From positions 1 through 54,953 of the forward strand of contig CABZXY010000003.1 of the NCBI GenBank assembly GCA_902529795.1: a stretch of DNA of 54,953 bases, read 5' to 3'. The DNA is from an uncultured Alphaproteobacteria bacterium. Its GTDB lineage: Bacteria > Pseudomonadota > Alphaproteobacteria > HIMB59. A program made the translations under genes and the position numbers. Positions 49,431 through 54,953 of the stretch are shown one piece after another (position 1 is the first letter of the stretch; the number at the start of each line of letters is the position of its first letter). The notes beneath the pieces are model-generated. The model was not told the origin of the DNA. It was given only the letters and a program-made list of their open reading frames with translations, and did no database searches.

Positions 49431-50161
49431 AGATTGGGAAATAACCTCGTGCTGATTTCCTCGTAGCTCCCATCAATCTCTTGGTTTTGTTGAGGGTCAA
49501 TGGAAAGGGTTTGATGGCAGTATTTGTGGACGTTTTCCAGATTGAAAATATAGGGCTTGCCGGCAAAGGTGCTGGCAATCCACTGCCAAGAAAAATTATT
49601 ACTAGCAAGATCACCATCGAGTAAATGAGTCATAAAAAATTTAGCACCTGCTTGCCACTTAACTCGGCGGAAGTGAACCACATAAGAGGCTACATACATC
49701 CGGGCGTGATTGTGAAGGTAGCCTGTTTGCTTTAACTCCTCAATAAAAGAGTTGATCACTTGTGTTGGTGTTTCTCCTGTTTCAATATCATTTGGTAGAC
49801 CATCTAAATAGTCACTAGACTTAAAACCTGTTTTGTATTCTTCTACATCTGTCCACAATTGATCGGGGTGATGATAAGCATAGCTTCGCCAAAAATCTCT
49901 CCAAACCAGTTCTTGAATAAATTTTTCACTTTCCTGGAAATTATATTTATCTTGAATGATATTTAGTAATTCTCTGTTTTGAATAATCCCGTGTTTAATG
50001 TGAGGAGACATTTGGGAAATATGCCCATTGAGGAAGTTGCGAGTTTTTGCGTATCGACTTGGATTGAAATTTTGAAATTTTTGAAGTGCATCCTCGCGAG
50101 AGGGCCAAGCGGGCTGGGATGAAGATTGAGGAAATAAATCTTGCTGGCTCTCTATTTTCAT
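49427..50161 (-). CDS. Photolyase/cryptochrome FAD-binding domain protein (no antenna domain)
   Basis: A 244-residue protein that equals only the C-terminal, FAD-binding half of class-I photolyases. Matching blocks are WPSREDALQKF, QELVWRDFWRSYAY (83-96), TGYLHNHARMYVASYVV (146-162) and DGDLASNNFSWQWIASTFAGKPYIFN (182-207); these are the DNA- and FAD-contact blocks in E. coli photolyase (NELIWREFYRH, GWMHNRLRMITASFL, DGDLAANNGGWQWAAST). Trp residues for electron transfer are present. The N-terminal antenna domain is missing, with MKIESQQDLFPQSSS instead. It may repair cyclobutane dimers using light, perhaps with the 131-residue protein next to it. Activity is not proven. Confidence 0.8.
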   Translation of the reverse strand: MKIESQQDLFPQSSSQPAWPSREDALQKFQNFNPSRYAKTRNFLNGHISQMSPHIKHGIIQNRELLNIIQDKYNFQESEKFIQELVWRDFWRSYAYHHPDQLWTDVEEYKTGFKSSDYLDGLPNDIETGETPTQVINSFIEELKQTGYLHNHARMYVASYVVHFRRVKWQAGAKFFMTHLLDGDLASNNFSWQWIASTFAGKPYIFNLENVHKYCHQTLSIDPQQNQEIDGSYEEISTRLFPNL

Positions 50162-50199
50162 TTTTCTTTATACTTTAAGGAAAGATAACTAGACCAGCG

Positions 50200-51066
50200 C
50201 TAGAGATCGAATGTGATTTTCGTCCCTGGGGGGAGTTGAGCAATCTTGGAGATATCCTCACTGGCCATAATAGCAATTTTAGGATAACCACCCGTACAAG
50301 GAATATCACGCATTAAGACAATCGGCTGACCATTGCTTGGAACCTGAATACAACCAGGAAGGATGCCTTCTGATAAAATATCATGAGAAATATGGCTTTT
50401 TAGGGGTTCTCCCTCTAGGCGCAGACCCATGCGATCGCTTTGGGTTGTAATGGTAAAAGTACTGGAGACAAATGTTTGAAGCACCTCATCAGAGAAGTAA
50501 TTCATTTGAGGTCCGGGGTAGACTTTGAAATTTGTTTGTTTGGAAACATACACCTCTTCATTGGATTGAAGTTCCCAAGAGCTAACATCTTTGGATACTT
50601 CAAACTGATCGCCGATTTGAAGGGGTCGATTGATACTGCCAATTTGCGCTTTGGTGTCTGTAGCAAAACTTTGAAGGCAGGACTCTAATCCCAAACCGTT
50701 TTCAAAGGCAATGTAACCGTATACGGAGTCGATGGTGTTATGAATGGTGAGCTCATCTCCCTCAAACAAATTAATACTGGTATAAGGCGCATGTTCAATT
50801 TGAGTATTATTATTTTTTTGGACAAAGATATTACACTGACCGCCCACACTGACTTTAATCGCTCCCTGTACTACTTTCAATGAAGGACCCACATAGGCAA
50901 ATTCTAAAAATTGATTTTGGTGATGAGGAATTACTTTGGCTAAAGCTCGGGGAATACGCTGGTCCATTATTCCACTAGGCGATACCCCAAGATGTTGATA
51001 ATGAAATCGACCCCAGTCTTGGATGGTAAGATACGTTCCTGTTCGAGTGATCTGAAATCTATTCAC
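50200..51066 (-). CDS. pxpC: 5-Oxoprolinase subunit PxpC
   Basis: ATP-dependent 5-oxoprolinase subunit of the biotin-dependent carboxyltransferase-like (KipA) fold, 288 residues. It contains GTYLTIQDWGRFHYQHLGVSPSGIMDQR at the N terminus and SDRMGLRLEG and SEGILPGCIQVPSNGQPIVLMRD further on, all standard for PxpC/KipA. It opens 5-oxoproline to glutamate together with PxpA and PxpB. It begins in the pxpB stop (ATGA) and is the downstream gene on the minus strand. Allophanate hydrolase is another reading of this fold, but PxpA is next door. Confidence 0.9.
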   Translation of the reverse strand: MNRFQITRTGTYLTIQDWGRFHYQHLGVSPSGIMDQRIPRALAKVIPHHQNQFLEFAYVGPSLKVVQGAIKVSVGGQCNIFVQKNNNTQIEHAPYTSINLFEGDELTIHNTIDSVYGYIAFENGLGLESCLQSFATDTKAQIGSINRPLQIGDQFEVSKDVSSWELQSNEEVYVSKQTNFKVYPGPQMNYFSDEVLQTFVSSTFTITTQSDRMGLRLEGEPLKSHISHDILSEGILPGCIQVPSNGQPIVLMRDIPCTGGYPKIAIMASEDISKIAQLPPGTKITFDL

Positions 51067-51782
51067 TTTGAAAACTCCTTGATGATTTCATCAAATGCTA
51101 GATGTTTGGAATGTATTTGTAAAAATTCTTTTTCAGAGATGGACTGAAATTGGACTGTGTCTCCAGGAAGAAATAAAGAGGTTCTGGAGTGCTCCAAGCT
51201 GAAAATATCAAACGGGACCTGGCCTATAATATTCCAACCCCCAGGGGAGACTTTGGGGTAGACGCATGTATGCTCTTTAGCTATGCCTATGGATCGAGCA
51301 GGAATTTGAATTCGAGGTGTGGCTAATCGTGGAGTAATCAGCGAGGAGTCAATATCTCCTAAATAGGGAAAGCCTGGCATGAAGCCAATGTAGTAGGCGT
51401 AGTAAGAAGTACTCGTGTGTTTGGATATAACCTCTTCTTTGCTCAGTCCATGGGTTGCTTGAATAAGCTCACGATCCAAAGCATAGCTATCCTCATAGCA
51501 TGCAGGAATATTCCAATATATTCGGTCTTTTTGAGTTTTTTTTAGATCTGCTTTGGCGAGATTATGTTCAATAGCGTCTTGAGCTTGATTTCGATCCTTG
51601 CCGCTTTGGAAGGCTAGCACAATTTTATTAAAGGAGGGAATAATGTTTAATTGAGGCAGATCAAGATCTTGGAGGAGAGCGTAAACCGCATTGACCTCTT
51701 GGGAGATTTGCTGAGAGCTGTCCGAGCCAAAATCAAGAATTAAACCCAAATCACCGTAATGATTTATTCCTTTGAAAAACAC
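51063..51782 (-). CDS. pxpB: 5-Oxoprolinase subunit PxpB
   Basis: A 239-residue KipI/allophanate-hydrolase-subunit-1-like protein. The hallmarks are IPACYEDSYALDRELI, YIGFMPGFPYLGDIDSSL, PRLATPRIQIPARSIGIA and the SPGGWNIIGQVPFDIF stretch. The start is GTG at 51782, with a -10-like TAAGAT exactly 6 bases upstream, so the mRNA may be leaderless. Its start is only 23 bases from the divergent pxpA start. With PxpC and PxpA it forms 5-oxoprolinase in the cytoplasm. Confidence 0.9.
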   Translation of the reverse strand: MFFKGINHYGDLGLILDFGSDSSQQISQEVNAVYALLQDLDLPQLNIIPSFNKIVLAFQSGKDRNQAQDAIEHNLAKADLKKTQKDRIYWNIPACYEDSYALDRELIQATHGLSKEEVISKHTSTSYYAYYIGFMPGFPYLGDIDSSLITPRLATPRIQIPARSIGIAKEHTCVYPKVSPGGWNIIGQVPFDIFSLEHSRTSLFLPGDTVQFQSISEKEFLQIHSKHLAFDEIIKEFSK

Positions 51783-51805
51783 ATATTTATCTTAATGTAA
51801 TATTG
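51783..51805. promoter_or_regulatory. 23-base divergent gap between pxpB and pxpA
   Basis: Only 23 bases separate the two starts, all A/T-rich. Minus strand: TAAGAT (51794-51789) then 6 bases to the GTG of pxpB. Plus strand: TAATGT (51793-51798) then 7 bases to the ATG of pxpA. If these are -10 boxes, both mRNAs start at or within a base or two of the start codon, and each promoter's -35 region lies inside the other gene. Confidence 0.4.
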
Positions 51806-52576
51806 ATGTCTGTGAATAAAATAAATTTCAACTCTGATTTAGCAGAGCGGGACTTATCTTTTTATCAGTCAGTGGATTTACCTTTAATCGCTCAAATCGA
51901 CTCCGCCAATATCGGATGTCTTTATCATGGGGGAGCAGAAGAGGTCGTTCAAAAAGCTACTCAAGAATGTCATCACCAAGGCGTCTCCATTGGTGCTCAT
52001 ATTTCTTTTTTAGACAAAAATAATTTTGGTAGAACTCCGATGGATTGGAATGAAGAGCTCATTCATAGTCTCATCAATGAACAATTTTCTATTTTATCAA
52101 ATTTAAAAGACCCTCAAATTTCTATTACTCACCTTAAGCCTCACGGTGCCTTAAATAATATGGCTTGCAAAGATCCCGTATTAGCTCAAGTCATCGTTTC
52201 CTATGTAAAACAACACTATCCAGAACTCATAATGTTAGCCCCAGTCCTCAGTGAACTAGCCAAGGCAAGTCAGACTGCGGGACTTGTTACGGCCTTAGAG
52301 GTATTTGCTGATCGAACTTATGAGGATGATGGAACTTTAACTCCGAGATCTATTGAGGGCTCTTTAATCACTGATCCATTACAGGCTAGCAATCATGTCA
52401 AAAATATGATCGAGGAAAAAGCGATCATCAGTCGATCAGGAAAAAAGCTTCCTACTACTTTTAATTCTATTTGTCTTCATAGCGACACCCCAAATAGTGT
52501 TGAAATTTCCAATCAAATTTGCATACTCCTCTGTTCCATGGGAGTACAACAACAAACACTACCTGAATTATTTTAG
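51806..52576 (+). CDS. pxpA: 5-Oxoprolinase subunit PxpA (LamB/YcsF family)
   Basis: A 256-residue subunit of ATP-dependent 5-oxoprolinase. The LamB/YcsF signature is clear: INFNSDLAERD at the N terminus, ANIGCLYHGGAEEVVQKA, GAHISFLDKNNFGR, LKPHGALNNMAC and EVFADRTYEDDGTLTPRS, and the final SICLHSDTPNSVEIS. The ATG at 51806 is preferred over a TTG one codon earlier. It is divergent from pxpBC by only 23 bases, so the whole enzyme is split over two transcripts. The next gene, a cyclotransferase, starts 5 bases after its stop. Confidence 0.92.
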   Translation: MSVNKINFNSDLAERDLSFYQSVDLPLIAQIDSANIGCLYHGGAEEVVQKATQECHHQGVSIGAHISFLDKNNFGRTPMDWNEELIHSLINEQFSILSNLKDPQISITHLKPHGALNNMACKDPVLAQVIVSYVKQHYPELIMLAPVLSELAKASQTAGLVTALEVFADRTYEDDGTLTPRSIEGSLITDPLQASNHVKNMIEEKAIISRSGKKLPTTFNSICLHSDTPNSVEISNQICILLCSMGVQQQTLPELF

Positions 52577-52581
52577 TCAAT

Positions 52582-53079
52582 ATGAACAAGTTTTTTTTCT
52601 ACGGCACTCTTCGATCTATTCCTATTTTAGAGGCTGTAATTGGCCATAAATCAGACTATTTAGAGTTCATCCCAGCCTTTGCGCCTCGTAGTGAGCTTCG
52701 TTTTGTTATTAATGAAACTTTCCCCGTCATCGTCTTTAATGATATTTATGTTGGCGTCCACGGAACTCTCGTGAAGGGTTTAAATGGTGAGGATATTAAT
52801 CGTATTTTGTTTTTTGAAGATGTGGAATTTACCCCCCAACAAATCGATCTAGAAATAAATGGTGAAATAGAGCAGGCAAGCTATTTCTCCCAGCAAGGCG
52901 TCAGACCTTCAGATGAGCCTTGGTCCTTTGATGAGTGGCAACAAAAAGATGAACGCCTTTCTGTCATCACTGCTGAGCTTTGGATGGAACTCTATGATAA
53001 GTACTCGGCGGAAGAGGCCGATCGTTACTGGAATGATGTCAAACAAGCAGCATTAAAAAAATTTCAATCTGAGAGATGA
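52582..53079 (+). CDS. Gamma-glutamylcyclotransferase-like (AIG2/GGACT) protein
   Basis: A 165-residue AIG2-like protein. The substrate-loop motif FFFYGTLR (about 4-11) is diagnostic, and EDVEF (about 94-98) gives a Glu in the region of the catalytic one. GGCT-fold enzymes release 5-oxoproline from gamma-glutamyl peptides or amines. The gene follows pxpA by 5 bases, and pxpA makes the enzyme that opens 5-oxoproline to glutamate, so product and consumer are encoded together. The C-terminal WSFDEWQQKDERLS extension is similar to alphaproteobacterial members. Exact substrate unknown. Confidence 0.8.
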   Translation: MNKFFFYGTLRSIPILEAVIGHKSDYLEFIPAFAPRSELRFVINETFPVIVFNDIYVGVHGTLVKGLNGEDINRILFFEDVEFTPQQIDLEINGEIEQASYFSQQGVRPSDEPWSFDEWQQKDERLSVITAELWMELYDKYSAEEADRYWNDVKQAALKKFQSER

Positions 53080-53633
53080 GATATTTTCTTTCAATATTAA
53101 TTTTTATTTTTTCTTTAATTTTTTCTTCAGCGTATGCAAGTGAGTCTGCTTGGAGTTTATTAGAAGAGGGTGGGAAGATCATCTTTATCCGCCATGCCTA
53201 TGCGCCTGGTGGTGGTGATCCTGATAATTTTGTTATCGAAGATTGCTCTACACAAAGAAATTTAAAACAACAAGGAATTGATCAGTCGATTTCCATGGGT
53301 CAAGAATTTTCAAAAAGGGATATACCTATTCAACAAGTATACTCCTCTCAGTGGTGTCGGTGTAAAGACACTGCTTCCTATGCCTTTGGCGATTACCAAG
53401 AACTCAGTTCGCTTAATTCAACATTTGAAGGGAAGTATCGCCAAAACCATCAACGCCAAATAAAAGAACTCAAAGAATTGATTGCTCGATGGGATGATAC
53501 TGATGGCAATTTAATACTGGTAACCCATTACGTGATTGTTGGAGGCGCTCTCGGATATTATCCAAGCTCTGGTGAATTAGTCATTACGGATAAAAGCTTA
53601 GAGGTATTGAATAGTATTAAAACTAAGTACTAG
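53076..53633 (+). CDS. Periplasmic histidine phosphatase
   Basis: A 185-residue phosphatase of the histidine-phosphatase (phosphoglycerate-mutase-like) superfamily with a signal peptide (about 1-21, ending AYA-SE). The catalytic His is H40 in FIRHAYAPGGGDPDNF; the second His is H151 in ILVTHYVIVGG; Arg39 and an Arg/Cys-rich WCRCKDTASYAF helix support it. It overlaps the cyclotransferase gene (ATGA), so it may be part of the pxpA transcript, and converges on the HupE-like gene (4-base overlap). It may add to phosphate scavenging; substrate unknown. Confidence 0.85.
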   Translation: MRYFLSILIFIFSLIFSSAYASESAWSLLEEGGKIIFIRHAYAPGGGDPDNFVIEDCSTQRNLKQQGIDQSISMGQEFSKRDIPIQQVYSSQWCRCKDTASYAFGDYQELSSLNSTFEGKYRQNHQRQIKELKELIARWDDTDGNLILVTHYVIVGGALGYYPSSGELVITDKSLEVLNSIKTKY

Positions 53634-54751
53634 AAAAAGACTCGCTCAAAAAACCAGTAAATTCCAATTAATCCAATGACTAAGGAAAAAGGGATTTGAA
53701 TTGCTTTTCGATACCACAGTTGTTTTGAGGGATAAAACATCAAGAGATAGGCCAAAACTACTAATCCAATCTGAGCAATTTCTACACCAATATTAAAGGA
53801 GAGTAGACTTAAGATTAATTGTCCGGTCGGAAGACCTATATCTTCCAAGACAAAAGCAAACCCTAAACCATGAATTAATCCAAAAAAGAAAATAACAGCA
53901 TATCGAATGATATTTGAATTAGATCTGAACTTGTCCTGTCGTTGGAAAATATTTTCAAAAGCAACATAGCCAATGGATAAAGCAATTAAAGGCTCAATAA
54001 TGGAGGCGGGGATAAAGACCAGCTTTAAGCTCGCCAAAATAAGAGTTAGAGAATGAGCTAGGGTAAACATTGTCACTTGCCATAAAAGGGGTTTTAATTT
54101 GACAGCAAAAAAGAATACCCCAAATATAAAGAGAATATGGTCAAGCCCTTTGGGCACGATGTGTTCAATTCCTAAGATAATATATTCTACTATTATTTGT
54201 GACACAGTCGCATTGCTTTGGGATGAAAGTTCAGCTGATATTTCACCTGGCTGAAGGTAAGTTGAAAAAATCATATTTTCCTTTTTGATATCTTCAAATT
54301 GCCGAACAACAACAGGACCAAGCTCAGTAACAAATTGAATAGTAAATTCGTTTTCATTAAGTGGAATTACGGTTTTGAGGTTGGTATCTCGAGGGTATTC
54401 AGGATTGATATCTTGATCAATCATTACATCAACTAAGTTTAGAGATGAAGAACCTGAAAATCCGTTAATAATTATTTGATCTTGAAATAAATTCCAATTT
54501 TGTTGAATGTCTTGCTTTAATTCCTCTTCGTTCTTTTCTCGATACTGATCATAAAGTTCTGCCTGAGGGGAGTCATTGGTATCTTGATATTTTGAGGCAT
54601 CTACACCTGCCAAGACTTGCTCGGCATTGATCTTAAAATCAATTGATGCCTGACCATCAGCAATGATAAGATCAATTATGGCTGGTTTGATTTCATGGGA
54701 GTTGATTGTTGATGAGAAAAAGAAAAGTATTGCAAACCACCATCCCCGCAT
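53630..54751 (-). CDS. HupE/UreJ-family membrane protein
   Basis: A 373-residue protein with a signal peptide (about 1-18, ending INS-HE), a periplasmic domain of roughly 170 residues and a C-terminal block of six or seven helices that matches the HupE/UreJ-type family (HupE_UreJ_2), seen in GIEHIVPKGLDHILFIFGVFF and HSLTLILASLKLVF and the FFFGLIHGLGFAFVLEDIG stretch. His residues in HxxxDH-like places could bind nickel or cobalt. Start ATG at 54751 (a TTG six codons upstream is rejected because of the signal peptide). The overlapping divergent gene on the right also resembles a metal-related DUF4198 protein. Confidence 0.82.
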   Translation of the reverse strand: MRGWWFAILFFFSSTINSHEIKPAIIDLIIADGQASIDFKINAEQVLAGVDASKYQDTNDSPQAELYDQYREKNEEELKQDIQQNWNLFQDQIIINGFSGSSSLNLVDVMIDQDINPEYPRDTNLKTVIPLNENEFTIQFVTELGPVVVRQFEDIKKENMIFSTYLQPGEISAELSSQSNATVSQIIVEYIILGIEHIVPKGLDHILFIFGVFFFAVKLKPLLWQVTMFTLAHSLTLILASLKLVFIPASIIEPLIALSIGYVAFENIFQRQDKFRSNSNIIRYAVIFFFGLIHGLGFAFVLEDIGLPTGQLILSLLSFNIGVEIAQIGLVVLAYLLMFYPSKQLWYRKAIQIPFSLVIGLIGIYWFFERVFF

Positions 54752-54758
54752 AGGTACT

Positions 54759-54953
54759 ATTTTTATCAAATTTTATGGCTATTTTCTTTGTCTTTTTTTA
54801 TCTGTCTTTGCTTTAGGTCATTTAAAAGCTCATGAATTTTGGATAGAGCCAACACAATACACCCCAAGTGATAATAAATTAGAGGGTCATCTTCGAGTAG
54901 GTCAGAATTTTGATGGTATGGCTTTGATGTATAATGAGAATGACTTTGAGACT
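54759..54953 (+). CDS. DUF4198-like secreted protein (partial, 5' end only)
   Basis: A reading frame runs through the window end without a stop. It translates to a hydrophobic signal segment (IFIKFYGYFLCLFLSVFALG) and HLKAHEFWIEPTQYTPSDNK, then LEGHLRVGQNFDG, which is the N terminus of the DUF4198 family (AHEFWIEP is the usual start of the mature part). The start codon is uncertain: no ATG, GTG or TTG is close in frame, only ATT (54759) or ATC (54765). It is divergent from the HupE-like gene by a few bases, and both may belong to a nickel- or cobalt-uptake set. Confidence 0.55.
   Translation, partial: MFIKFYGYFLCLFLSVFALGHLKAHEFWIEPTQYTPSDNKLEGHLRVGQNFDGMALMYNENDFET

Noticed and set aside
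49035-50161. A frameshifted single photolyase gene
   Set aside because: The antenna-like part is encoded after the FAD part, opposite to the order in intact photolyases, and both frames are open with ATGA coupling, so a simple frameshift does not explain it.
50200-51782. Allophanate hydrolase (urea amidolyase) subunits
   Set aside because: The KipI/KipA folds fit both, but the adjacent LamB/YcsF (PxpA) gene and absence of urea carboxylase make 5-oxoprolinase the better call.

Overview
The window reads as AT-rich, tightly packed chromosome from a free-living marine alphaproteobacterium. Intergenic gaps are mostly under 100 bases, ATGA and TAATG overlaps are common, and there is no rRNA, tRNA, CRISPR array, insertion sequence or integrase. 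The gene families are typical of streamlined ocean heterotrophs: two sugar/polyol ABC operons, a full C-P lyase cluster with its phosphonate importer, fatty-acid oxidation genes and 5-oxoprolinase. A HIMB59/AEGEAN-169-like or Rhodospirillales-type lineage would fit, but that is inference from content, not from a marker gene.

Layout. 1-3467: part of an alpha-glucoside ABC operon (AglF/AglE-like) with a divergent LacI regulator and a perfect 16-bp operator. 3521-7510: an ATM1-type exporter, then a copper block in which CsoR and cytochrome c are divergent from cupredoxin, DUF4396 and nuclease genes across a TACT-C7-AGTA operator. 7533-12421: an RND exporter, a LolA-like protein, an outer-membrane barrel and a secreted protein, behind a Pho-box-like promoter. 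12422-19956: sorbitol/mannitol operon smoEFGK-smoS-mtlK with its LacI regulator and two operators. 20050-21247: a small Cys protein and a nitrilase. 21394-33716: phosphorus scavenging (5'-nucleotidase, HAD phosphatase, phnGHIJKLM, phnCDE1E2). 33763-42247: small metabolic, membrane and secreted genes, including a phosphonate-type hexapeptide acetyltransferase, MazG, two SnoaL-like proteins and a histone-deacetylase-like hydrolase. 42501-44702: a chalcone-isomerase-like protein and four unrecognised genes. 44865-48829: FadN-type beta-oxidation enzyme and acyl-CoA synthetase. 48816-50161: a Cys-rich small protein and what looks like a class-I photolyase split into two genes. 50200-53633: 5-oxoprolinase pxpA/pxpBC, a gamma-glutamylcyclotransferase and a periplasmic histidine phosphatase. 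53630-54953: HupE/UreJ protein divergent from a truncated DUF4198-like gene.

How it works together. Three solute-binding-protein genes (aglE, smoE, phnD) are each followed at once by a strong hairpin before the downstream gene, which probably sets a high ratio of binding protein to permease. The nucleotidase, C-P lyase and phosphonate importer form one phosphorus-acquisition island. The cyclotransferase next to 5-oxoprolinase could make and then open 5-oxoproline. The least expected items are the split photolyase, the RND/LolA/barrel set behind a Pho-like box, the four-gene unknown block at 43055-44702 and a run of very small membrane-protein genes. Starts were moved inward from the longest frame where a signal peptide, ribosome site or start/stop coupling supported it.
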